Positions 44,621 through 52,303 of a stretch of DNA of 64,000 nt are shown piece after piece. Origin of the DNA: Alphaproteobacteria bacterium (GTDB taxonomy: Bacteria; Pseudomonadota; Alphaproteobacteria; Rhodobacterales; Rhodobacteraceae); assembly GCA_030429495.1 (NCBI GenBank), contig JAUIFH010000002.1, positions 372,001 to 436,000 of the forward strand, written 5' to 3'. The notes below the pieces were generated by a model that saw nothing but the letters and a program-made list of their open reading frames with translations, searched no databases and was not told where the DNA came from. Position 1 is the stretch's first letter; each line of letters begins with the position of its first letter. The translations under genes and the position numbers were made by a program.

Positions 44621-44947
44621 ATGATACACACGACCGGAATTTCACAGGCGCGGGCAGACCGGGTTCGGGTCGTTCGCGCAGGTATTGATCTCGGCCAGCT
44701 TGTGCGCGACCAACTCAACGCGATGATGGCGGACGGCCACGAGGAAGTGGAGGTGCGCTGGAACTGCGACATGCTCATGGTCGAGGCACGCAGCGCCGAT
44801 CTGTATGTTTGCCGAGCCTTCGACTCGACCGGCGCCTGCATGATGGAAAAGTTCGACCAAGGCGGGACCGGAGTGGAACGTTATTTTGACGTAGATGGAA
44901 TTACACTCGTTTCCGAGGTGATCATCGACAAATCCGAGGATCGTTGA
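44621..44947 (+). CDS. Hypothetical protein (108 aa)
   Basis: 108 residues, acidic, no signal peptide or transmembrane segment. It reads like one compact alpha/beta domain: VVRAGIDLGQLVRDQLNAMMADGHEEVEVRWNC, MLMVEARSADLYVCRAFDSTGACMMEKFDQGG, VDGITLVSEVII. No family recognised. GAGGGAAAG precedes the ATG. First of three plus-strand genes that converge on the caspase operon. Confidence 0.65.
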   Translation: MIHTTGISQARADRVRVVRAGIDLGQLVRDQLNAMMADGHEEVEVRWNCDMLMVEARSADLYVCRAFDSTGACMMEKFDQGGTGVERYFDVDGITLVSEVIIDKSEDR

Positions 44948-45041
44948 CGCAGACGAAACCTAAACGACCCATAATACCGATTTTCTTGAGAAAAGACGGG
45001 AAACCGGAGATGGTGTTCCGGGGGTGTTGCGTGGGTCGGAC

Positions 45042-45491
45042 ATGACAAGACGCGGGTTCCTGTTGTCGGCGGCAAGCTTTCTGGCTGCTTCCGGTACGGC
45101 TTTCGCAGCCTCCCACGAGGAGGAGGTAGCCGCGCGCCTTCAAAGCGACGGATTCAGGATCACCCGGCGCAAACGCACGTGGCTTGGTCGGGTGAAGTTC
45201 GACGCGAGCAAGGGCCAACTTCAGCGGGAAGTGGTTCTCGATCCGTCCTCGGGTGAGATCCTGCGCGATTATACGATGGAGCCCACGGAAAGCCGGTTGC
45301 ATTCCACAAACGTTCGAAAAGGCGGCAATGACGGCCCCTCATCGGGTGGCGGAACGGGCGGCGGCGGAGAACCCGGCGGTGAGTCCGGCGGCGGAACCGG
45401 TAGCGGTGAGACCGGCGGCGAAACTGGCGGAAAGACGGAGGGCCGGTCGGAAACGGGCGGCACCAAGGAAGGTGGCGATGTCAAGAGATGA
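45042..45491 (+). CDS. Tat-type exported protein with Gly-rich tail (149 aa)
   Basis: 149 residues. TRRGFLLSAASFLAASGTAFA at the start has a twin-arginine motif followed by a hydrophobic segment, so export by Tat (or Sec) is expected. The middle (about 22-90) reads HEEEVAARLQSDGFRITRRKRTWLGRVKFDASKG and looks like a small PepSY-like or redox-assembly type fold. From about 92 on it is low complexity (GGGTGGGGEPGGESGGG, then Thr, Lys and Glu). No known protein. The start at 45042 (ATG) gives the signal; a TTG at 45024 adds six residues. It lies 94 nt after the 108-aa gene. Confidence 0.68.
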   Translation: MTRRGFLLSAASFLAASGTAFAASHEEEVAARLQSDGFRITRRKRTWLGRVKFDASKGQLQREVVLDPSSGEILRDYTMEPTESRLHSTNVRKGGNDGPSSGGGTGGGGEPGGESGGGTGSGETGGETGGKTEGRSETGGTKEGGDVKR

Positions 45492-45527
45492 CACGGCCGC
45501 CATTGGCATGATCAAGGTACCGGAACA

Positions 45528-46091
45528 ATGAGGCCGGGACCCATGCGCGACTATATCGCCCTTACGGTTCTGCTGTTCGTTCAGATCGTCTGTGCCGGGT
45601 TTCTCGTGGGCGGAACCGTGCTGACCCTGCTGGGGGTCGAGCACCGCCCATTGAACTGGGAACTGCGGGAGCTTCTCGAAATCGGCGCCACGCTTGGCCT
45701 CGTCTTCGGCGCCGTTCTCGGGGCGATCGTGCTGAACCGCGGTCTGCGCAGGCAGAAGCGTGCGGAGGACCAGTTGCGGCAGGTGTCCGGCGCGTTCATG
45801 GAACTGCTGCATTCACGTTTCAGGGACTGGGGTCTGACCTCGGCAGAGCGCGACGTCGCTCTCTTCGCGATCAAGGGACTCTCAACGCCGGAGATCGCCG
45901 CCCTGCGCGGCACGGCCGAAGGTACCGTGAAGGCACAGACCAACGCGATCTATCGCAAATCGGGCGTCAATGGCCGGCCGCAGCTGCTCAGCCTGTTCAT
46001 TGAGGATCTGATGGACGACGAGATGCTGCCGAACCTGGCAACGGACGAACCCGGACCGGAACCAGAACCCTTCCTGCGCGTGGTTCACTAG
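45528..46091 (+). CDS. Membrane-anchored LuxR-type HTH protein
   Basis: 187 residues. Two transmembrane segments (about 8-35 and 50-70), a short linker with coiled-coil character (RRQKRAEDQLRQVSGAFMELLHSRFRDW), and a C-terminal LuxR/GerE-type HTH (about 101-158) with LTSAERDVALFAIKGLSTPEIAALRGTAEGTVKAQTNAIYRKSGV. A DNA-binding domain fixed to the membrane suggests that it responds to the envelope or that its HTH is released. Start codons at 45528 and 45543 are both possible. Convergent with the caspase operon; 70 nt separate the two ends. Confidence 0.85.
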   Translation: MRPGPMRDYIALTVLLFVQIVCAGFLVGGTVLTLLGVEHRPLNWELRELLEIGATLGLVFGAVLGAIVLNRGLRRQKRAEDQLRQVSGAFMELLHSRFRDWGLTSAERDVALFAIKGLSTPEIAALRGTAEGTVKAQTNAIYRKSGVNGRPQLLSLFIEDLMDDEMLPNLATDEPGPEPEPFLRVVH

Positions 46092-46161
46092 GGCCGAGCC
46101 AGTCTGCTTGTTTTCGTCGTCGGCCCGAACTGAAAACCCGTATGCGCAGGTGATCCGCCCG

Positions 46162-48582
46162 TCAGTAGAGATCGACCCGGAACTTCTGCGTGGTCCAGTA
46201 GAGTTGGCCGAGCGCGGTCAGCCGCCCCAGACTGGTATCGGGAAATACCGTGCCGTACTGCGCCGCAATCCCGGCTAGGGCTGCCTTGCTCCCGTCGCCG
46301 AATGCGCCATCAGCGGTCACATCGGCGCCAAGCTCGGCCATCAGTACCTGCGATCCCATGTCGAGCGCATCGGCAGGCAGCGCATCGAGAAGCTGTTGCG
46401 CTGTCGCTGCGGCGTCAGCATCGCGCAGAGCCACGGCTTTCGCCGCACGCGCGGCCGCGTCCCCGACGGTCAGCCCCGCGGGCGCATTCTGCGCGATCAC
46501 CCAGGCCGCGTTCGCGCCGCCCCAGCCATCGCCACGCTTCAGCCCCTCGTCATACCACTTGACCGCTTCTGCGAAGTCCGGAGTGCCGCCGAGATCGCCG
46601 TTGAAATACATGCGCCCGATACTGGTCGGCGCGCGGGGGTGCCCTCCGTCGGATGCCTTCCGGTACCAGTCGAGGGCGGCCTGCGGATCGCGTTCGGTTC
46701 CACCGGCGCCATTCAGCGTGACCCAGCCCATGTTGTCATAGCCGTAGATATCGCCGCGATCCGCGCTTTCCCGAAGATAGCGCAGGCCGCGCTGCGGTTC
46801 GTAATGGTCTGTGCCATCCTGCAGGAAGTAGTAGCCAAGCGTGTTCATCGAGAATGTATGCCCGACCTCCAGCGATCGCGAAAGAAGGTCGAAACCCTGC
46901 CGTTTCAGCCCCGGATCGTCGGCGAGTTCCAGAAGCTGCTGGCCCAGCGAATGGTAGGCATAGGGATCGCCGCGATCGACACCCATAGCCAGAAGCGCCA
47001 GCGCCTCTTCCGGTGCGCGTGTCCGGGCCGCGCCCTCTGTCTCCTGTTCGCGCGCAATGACCAGCATCCCGAGCGCGTGCCAGGCCCGCGTGTGGCCCAG
47101 TTCCCGCGCCTTCACGAAGGCGGCTTCCGCCCCGTCAAGGTCGCGCAGGGCGACCCGAACCCGGCCAAGCTCATAGTGGAACCGGCCGTTTTCCGGTTCG
47201 CGCGCGACGGCTGCCTCGCAGGCGGCAAGTGCTGCGTCGATCTCGATCTCGTTCGGATAGCGGGCGACGCCGACGCCTTCGGGGTCAAGGTGATCGCCTG
47301 CGTGGAAGTCGCAGGGATCGACGTTCAGCGTCATCTGCACCGTCTTCGCCTCGCCGTTCGCGGCGACCACGAATTCATCGGTGATCGACGGGGCGGCCAT
47401 CGTCAGCGCCGAAAGCTCCGGCTGGTTGTTCGCGTAGACGAGGCCCTCGACCCCGCCTGACATTTGCGACAAGGGCACAAGGCCGCGCGTCCGCTCTCCG
47501 CTCGCCATCTCCAGCCGCCCGAATTGCGGCAGCCGCGTCACGACGACTGCGTCCATGGGCGCGTCGGCCGTGTCGCGCAGCGCCTCGCCGACCCGTACCT
47601 TCCGGTCCAGCGCGAGATTGAGCGCCACGGGCGCTCCGGCGGGCGTGGCGGGTGCTTCGGTATTGCCGGAGTCCGAAAGCGTCGTCTGGAAACCGGGCAC
47701 CGACGGATCGGCATCGAAGGCCACCGTCTCGACCAGCGACGAGCTTTCCCACGGCACCTGCCGCCCGTTTGTCGTCACGTAGACCCTGCGCCGCACATCC
47801 TTGAGGACCGCGTCCAGCGGCGCGTCCGGCGCGGCGGTGGCGGCCTGGTAGAGCGCTTCGGTGAACGGGCTGTTCGTGCCGTCGCCGTCAAGCGCCACGG
47901 CGCCGGGTGATGTGGAAAAGACAATCAACGAATTCACCGGGGAATCCTGCGCGGCAAAACCGTTCCGGAGCTCCTGCGGAATCGCATCCAGCCCGACAAT
48001 CGCGTCCCGGTCAGGGAACGGATTGTCGCGGCAACTGTCGAGAATGACGACGAGTGACCGGGACCGAGCGCCCGCGATCGAAAGAAGGCTCGACAGTGAC
48101 ACCGTCTCGAACGGAAGGTCGTAGATCGTGTCGATTTCCGCATCGACCGGGATCAGCCGGTTGGAGTTGCCGATCTGCACGCCGTGGCCGGCATAGTAGA
48201 TGACGATTTCCGAACCCTTGCCGGTATCGAAGATCATCCGCCTCAGCGCCGCCTCGAAACCGCGCCGGTCGAGGTTTTCGTATTCCTGAACAACGTAGCC
48301 GCTCTGTTTCAGGACCCGGGCAACCAGTTTCGCGTCGGAGACGGCATTGGGCAGGGATGGCGCATGCTGGTAGCTGCCATTGCCGATGACGAGGGCGTAA
48401 CGTTCGGTCGCAGGCACCGACAGGTCGATGCTCAGCCCGGGCATCCCGAGTACCTCGCCGGGACGCTGGAGGGTCACAAAGGTCTGGCTTGATTGCGCCG
48501 AGGCCATGCCTGCCACGAAAACCGCCGCAGCAAGGGTGACGCCCGCCGGGCGATGCCTGCGGTTATGCCGGAGCCGTGTCAA
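46162..48582 (-). CDS. Exported caspase-like (C14) protein with Sel1-type repeats
   Basis: 806 residues. A signal peptide (about 1-30, cleavage near SAQ-SSQ), then a caspase-fold domain: RYALVIGNGSYQHAPSLPNAVSDA, the catalytic His in VIYYAGHGVQI (H133) and Cys in VVILDSCRDNPFPD (C184), with AVALDGDGTNSPFTEAL. A beta-rich middle follows (about 310-430), and then Sel1/TPR-like repeats (about 450-720: GRFHYELGRVRVALRDL, NMGWVTLNGAGGTERDPQAALDWYRKASDGGHPRAPTSIGRMYFNG). The C-terminus (about 745-790) resembles a peptidoglycan-binding fold. A periplasmic or cell-wall location is likely. The target is unknown. It overlaps the preceding lipoprotein-like gene by 4 nt. Confidence 0.88.
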   Translation of the reverse strand: MTRLRHNRRHRPAGVTLAAAVFVAGMASAQSSQTFVTLQRPGEVLGMPGLSIDLSVPATERYALVIGNGSYQHAPSLPNAVSDAKLVARVLKQSGYVVQEYENLDRRGFEAALRRMIFDTGKGSEIVIYYAGHGVQIGNSNRLIPVDAEIDTIYDLPFETVSLSSLLSIAGARSRSLVVILDSCRDNPFPDRDAIVGLDAIPQELRNGFAAQDSPVNSLIVFSTSPGAVALDGDGTNSPFTEALYQAATAAPDAPLDAVLKDVRRRVYVTTNGRQVPWESSSLVETVAFDADPSVPGFQTTLSDSGNTEAPATPAGAPVALNLALDRKVRVGEALRDTADAPMDAVVVTRLPQFGRLEMASGERTRGLVPLSQMSGGVEGLVYANNQPELSALTMAAPSITDEFVVAANGEAKTVQMTLNVDPCDFHAGDHLDPEGVGVARYPNEIEIDAALAACEAAVAREPENGRFHYELGRVRVALRDLDGAEAAFVKARELGHTRAWHALGMLVIAREQETEGAARTRAPEEALALLAMGVDRGDPYAYHSLGQQLLELADDPGLKRQGFDLLSRSLEVGHTFSMNTLGYYFLQDGTDHYEPQRGLRYLRESADRGDIYGYDNMGWVTLNGAGGTERDPQAALDWYRKASDGGHPRAPTSIGRMYFNGDLGGTPDFAEAVKWYDEGLKRGDGWGGANAAWVIAQNAPAGLTVGDAAARAAKAVALRDADAAATAQQLLDALPADALDMGSQVLMAELGADVTADGAFGDGSKAALAGIAAQYGTVFPDTSLGRLTALGQLYWTTQKFRVDLY

Positions 48583-48851
48583 TTCCAGCCCCCCCCGCCA
48601 CCGCCGCCCCCGCCGGCATTGACAGCCGGCAGCACCGGAGCCACAGGCGCGGGCGTCGGAGTGGGGGCAGGTTGCGGAGCAGGGGCAGGACTCGGCGCGG
48701 GTGCCGCGACGCGGCGGGCCGGTGCGGCCGGGGCAGGGGCCACGGGGGCCGCTGCGGGCGCGGGCTTCGGGGTTGTTGCGGCTTTCCGCTCAACAGGAAC
48801 GCAAGATGCCGAGATCAGCACGGCGCAGAGAAACCAACTCCGCTTCCACAT
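48579..48851 (-). CDS. Small Pro/Ala-rich exported protein with poly-Gly tail
   Basis: 90 residues. MWKRSWFLCAVLISASCVPVE is a lipoprotein-type signal (Cys17 after SAS; the lipobox is imperfect). The mature part is almost all Pro and Ala (PAPAAAPVAPAPAAP...) and ends GGGGGGGGGWN. Such an extended tether with a terminal glycine tract is rare. Its stop overlaps the caspase start by 4 nt, so the two are translationally coupled. GAGG precedes the ATG and a good promoter lies upstream. A substrate or anchor role for the caspase is inference. Confidence 0.75.
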   Translation of the reverse strand: MWKRSWFLCAVLISASCVPVERKAATTPKPAPAAAPVAPAPAAPARRVAAPAPSPAPAPQPAPTPTPAPVAPVLPAVNAGGGGGGGGGWN

Positions 48852-48884
48852 ATTGAAATCCTCACTGAAATAAATGGGTGATGC

Positions 48885-48913
48885 TTCATAGCAGTTTCGT
48901 AACTATTTTTCAA
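48885..48913 (-). promoter_or_regulatory. Promoter of the Pro/Ala-rich protein and caspase genes
   Basis: On the minus strand TTGAAA (48908-48913), a 17-nt spacer and TATGAA (48885-48890), 34 nt before the start of the Pro/Ala-rich gene. Hexamers and spacing are close to sigma-70 consensus. It means the second gene pair can be read apart from the upstream pair. Confidence 0.6.
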
Positions 48914-48960
48914 CGAAGACGGGTATTTCGCAGCATTGTTTCTAACGTTTGCCCCGGTCG

Positions 48961-49683
48961 TCACGTGGACCGGAGCAGCACCTTGGTAGAACCGATTGCC
49001 GCCGCGATCTGCTGGTAGTGCGCGGTGCGCCTTTCGGAGTTCTCGGTCGAACGGAGAAGTACGGTTGCGGTCTCTTCAATCACCGCTTCGGCCTGCCGCA
49101 GTGCGCGGGCCGCTGCCTCGGGGCGAACGGCGCGGATCGGTGGCAGGAGGGGTGCGGCGGGTTTGCCGTTCAGCCGTGGCCGTAGCAACGGTGCCGAAGG
49201 GTCGCGGTTTTGCCGGACGATGACGTCGAGATCGGCAGCGGCCTTGGCAAGCGCCGCGCGCACCGGCGCGTAGTCGCCAGTACGCGGCAGTTCCCGTGAC
49301 AGTTGCAAGAAATAGACGCGGATACAGTCGATGCGGTAGCGCGGCTCCAGATAGTCGGGGCCGCAGGTGCGTACCGCGCCGCCGATCGCGTCGCTGATCC
49401 GGTCCGTGGAGCTAGGGTTAAAGTGGAGGTATGCCCGCATCTTCGGCCCGCCGCCCGGTGCGCCGGAATTGCGGTTTGGGGATGTCTGCTGTCCGGTGCC
49501 GGTCGCCTGCGCCGGTATCGGGGCAAGCTCATTCGATTGCATGACGGGCGGTGCTTCTACGATGATCCGGATCGGCGCTGCGACCGCCGGGGCGGACGGC
49601 ACCGCGCCGAGTACCAGCGCTAGGACGGCAGTGCAGGCGGAAGCCCCGTGCCTGACCGTTGCAAGATTGAGCGTCGAAGTCAT
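48961..49683 (-). CDS. Exported hypothetical protein (240 aa)
   Basis: 240 residues with a signal peptide (cleavage near AVA-APIR, about 36). A Gly/Pro/Ser/Asn stretch (60-80: TGQQTSPNRNSGAPGGGP) leads into a helical domain (85-240): CGPDYLEPRYRIDCIRVYFLQLSRELPRTGDYAPVRAALAKAAADL and TATVLLRSTENSERRTAHYQQIAAAIG, with two cysteines that could pair. No family recognised. Its start overlaps the stop of the upstream caspase gene by 4 nt. Confidence 0.72.
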   Translation of the reverse strand: MTSTLNLATVRHGASACTAVLALVLGAVPSAPAVAAPIRIIVEAPPVMQSNELAPIPAQATGTGQQTSPNRNSGAPGGGPKMRAYLHFNPSSTDRISDAIGGAVRTCGPDYLEPRYRIDCIRVYFLQLSRELPRTGDYAPVRAALAKAAADLDVIVRQNRDPSAPLLRPRLNGKPAAPLLPPIRAVRPEAAARALRQAEAVIEETATVLLRSTENSERRTAHYQQIAAAIGSTKVLLRST

Positions 49684-51197
49684 CGCCCCGTCTCCTCCTC
49701 GAAACCGTAGGCCACGCGGAGCGCCTTGAGGCTTCCGGGGCCGATATCGCCGTCAAGTGCGCCCTGGTAGAACCCGTTCCGGGCAAGCTCCGCCTGAAGG
49801 GCGCGCCGCGTGTCGCGTTTGAACATGGTCGGTTGCTCGGCCATCAAGGTCAGCACAGTCGAACTGCCCGCGCGAAGCGCCCGGTAAAGATGTGCAGCCG
49901 CCTGTTCCGGCCCCATGCCGGGGACCAGCCCGTCGTCGATCAGCGCGGCGAAGTTGAACATCGCCTGCGGCTGGCGCAGATCGGCCGCGCGCTCGAAGTA
50001 TTCGAGCGCCCGCTGCGGGTCCCGCCTGAGGCCGAGCCCGCCCTGGTAGTGCAGGAAGCCGAGGTCGTTGATCGCGTCTGCGAATCCCAGATCGGCCGCC
50101 TGCTCGAAGAGGGCCAGCGCCTTCGTCTCGTCCTGCTCCACGCCGTTGCCGCTTTCATACAGCCGCGCGAGTTCGTGCATCGCCTCCGGCGATCCGGCTG
50201 CCGCGGCATCGCCGAGCAGCGCGGCCGCCTCAGCCGGCGCGTAGGCGTCGGAATGCGGGTTGAGGCGAATATAGGCCAGCCCGAGCATCGCCCGGGGGTC
50301 GCCGTCGGCCGCCAGCTTCGCGAGCTGCGCGGCCTGTTCCTGCCGCAATGCGGACCATGCGACGCGAAGGTCATCGACCGCGACCTCCGCCCGCTGTTCG
50401 GGGGCGCCCGCGATGTAGTAGGGCAGGCCGGGCAGGGAGCCGTAAGTGTGCGGTTCTTGTTGGTTGCGGGTCGCGGCCAGAACCTCGTCGCGCACTTGCC
50501 GGAACATGAGGCTGATTTCCACGCCGGGCTCGGCGAGCCTGTCGGCAAGGGCCAGCGCGAACGGGCTGTTGTCGCCGTCGCCGTCAAGCGCCACCTGCCC
50601 GTCGCGCGCGGCGAATGCCACGAGCGTGCCGCGGTCGGGCGATGGCTGGGCCAGCCCGCCGCCGCCACGCGTCGCCGCATCGCCGATGGCCTGCGGTTCG
50701 GCAGGCGCCGCGATGACGTCGCCGAACGGGTTGTCGCGGCAGCTGTCCAGGATCACGATCCGCATCTTGCGGGCGCGGTCGACTGCGGCCAGCATGTCCT
50801 TCAGCGACACCGACTGCTGCTGGATATCGCGGTTCGAGCGTACGGCCGCATCGACCGGGATCAGGAAATTCTCGCCCTGCACTTCGACGCCGTGACCCGC
50901 GAAGTAGATCAGCGCGAGGTCGGCGGTTTCCGAACGAAAGGCGAAATCGTCAAGCGCGTCGCGCAGTTCCGCCTGCGGCGCGTCGATCAGCGTCGTCACG
51001 TCGAAGCCGATACCCGAGAGCGTTTCGGAAAGTCGGCGTGCATCGTGAACGGTGTTGCGCAGCGCGGGAATGTGCCGGTACTCGGCCATCCCGACGACCA
51101 GGGCAAGGCGTTCGGCGGCATCTGCGTCGGGGATCGGACCCAGGCCAAGGACGAGGAGCAGAAATGCCCGGCGCAGCGAGACTGGTACGATACCCAT
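49680..51197 (-). CDS. Exported caspase-like (C14) protein, second copy
   Basis: 505 residues. A signal peptide (about 1-28, cleavage after DADA), then the caspase fold: RLALVVGMAEYRHIPALRNTVHDARRLSETL, His in IYFAGHGVEVQGENFLIPVDA (H102) and Cys in RIVILDSCRDNPFGD (C153), QVALDGDGDNSPFALAL. Sel1-type repeats follow (about 290-440: GSPEAMHELARLYESGNGVEQDETKALALFEQAADLGFADAINDLGFLHYQGG), and a C-terminal domain RALQAELARNGFYQGALDGDIGPGSLKALRVAYGFEEE that matches a peptidoglycan-binding (PGRP/PG_binding_1) fold. GGAGG precedes the ATG. First gene of the caspase operon. Enzyme and repeat layout are like the other caspase, but the sequence is clearly a paralog, not a recent duplicate. Confidence 0.88.
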   Translation of the reverse strand: MGIVPVSLRRAFLLLVLGLGPIPDADAAERLALVVGMAEYRHIPALRNTVHDARRLSETLSGIGFDVTTLIDAPQAELRDALDDFAFRSETADLALIYFAGHGVEVQGENFLIPVDAAVRSNRDIQQQSVSLKDMLAAVDRARKMRIVILDSCRDNPFGDVIAAPAEPQAIGDAATRGGGGLAQPSPDRGTLVAFAARDGQVALDGDGDNSPFALALADRLAEPGVEISLMFRQVRDEVLAATRNQQEPHTYGSLPGLPYYIAGAPEQRAEVAVDDLRVAWSALRQEQAAQLAKLAADGDPRAMLGLAYIRLNPHSDAYAPAEAAALLGDAAAAGSPEAMHELARLYESGNGVEQDETKALALFEQAADLGFADAINDLGFLHYQGGLGLRRDPQRALEYFERAADLRQPQAMFNFAALIDDGLVPGMGPEQAAAHLYRALRAGSSTVLTLMAEQPTMFKRDTRRALQAELARNGFYQGALDGDIGPGSLKALRVAYGFEEETGR

Positions 51198-51379
51198 AGG
51201 GCCTCCACGCTCGCGATCGAAAAATTGCTTTCGACCACCATAACGCGAATCGGCGCAAATCCTATTCAGGTTCTCATTACCCTGACGCGCTTCAGTGGCC
51301 GCAATTCGGCTTGAGCGTCGCGATGGTGCCCCTTAGCCTCTGGCCGCAGAGCGGGGCAGGAACTAGCAGGGGCAAGCGG

Positions 51380-52303
51380 ATGAGCGGAAAGATCGTGATC
51401 CTCGGCATCTTCGTCGCCGACACGGCGCACAGGGCGGAGCGTCAGCCGAGAATGGGCGAGACCATCCTTGGCAGGAGTTTCGCGCTAGGCCCGGGCGGGA
51501 AGGGATCGAACCAGTCGGTCGCGGCCGCGCGCGCGGGTGGGACGGTTCATTTCATCACACGGCTTGGCCGTGACGCGTTCGCCGATATGGCGCGTGCGAC
51601 ATGGCGCGATGCCGGTGTCATCGCCGAGGTATCCGAAGACACCGAGAGCTATACCGGCTCCGCCCATATCTTCATTGACGATGCAACCGGCGAGAATGCC
51701 ATCATCGTTTCTCCGGGTGCTGCGGGGCGGATTTCGGCGGCCGACGTGGAGGCGCGTGCGGCACTGATCGGTGGCGCCGCCGTTTTCGTCACGCAGCTTG
51801 AACAGCCGATGGAAGCTGCCCGCCGGGGGCTGGAGATCGCCCGCGCGGGCGGCGCGAGAACAATACTCAACCCTGCCCCGGCCGCTGCTGTTCCGGCGGA
51901 AATGCTCGCGTTGTGCAGCTACATCACGCCGAACGAGTCAGAGGCGGCGGGGATCACCGGGTTGCCCGTGACCAGTGTTTCCGAAGCAAGGAAGGCGGCG
52001 GAGTGGTTCCAGAACCACGGTGTCGGCGCAGCGGTCATCACACTCGGCGAGAAGGGCGCACTCTATCACGACGCGACGCAAAGCGTGCACGTCCCGGCCT
52101 GTGCCGCCGGGCCGGTCGTGGAGACCACGGGGGCAGGCGACGCATTCAACGGTGCATTCGCTGCCGCACTCTCGCGGGGCGACGACCCGGTCGCGGCGGT
52201 GCGGTTCGGCTGCGCTGCCGCCGGTATCTCCGTGACGCGGCCGGGTGCCGCGCAGTCGATGCCCGATCTCGCGGAGATCGAGGCGCTTCTCGCGCGGGGT
52301 TAG
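51380..52303 (+). CDS. PfkB family carbohydrate kinase (ribokinase-like)
   Basis: 307 residues. GKIVILGIFVADTAHRAERQPRMGETI at the start, the glycine-rich GGKGSNQSVAAARAGG, ITRLGRDAFAD, NPAPAAAVP, YITPNESEAAGITGL and the catalytic TTGAGDAFNGAFAAAL. Ribokinase is the closest named enzyme, but PfkB proteins vary in sugar, so no symbol is given. AGGGG precedes the ATG at 51380; a longer frame from 51311 overlaps intergenic DNA. Convergent with the RND pump gene (4-nt overlap). Confidence 0.88.
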   Translation: MSGKIVILGIFVADTAHRAERQPRMGETILGRSFALGPGGKGSNQSVAAARAGGTVHFITRLGRDAFADMARATWRDAGVIAEVSEDTESYTGSAHIFIDDATGENAIIVSPGAAGRISAADVEARAALIGGAAVFVTQLEQPMEAARRGLEIARAGGARTILNPAPAAAVPAEMLALCSYITPNESEAAGITGLPVTSVSEARKAAEWFQNHGVGAAVITLGEKGALYHDATQSVHVPACAAGPVVETTGAGDAFNGAFAAALSRGDDPVAAVRFGCAAAGISVTRPGAAQSMPDLAEIEALLARG

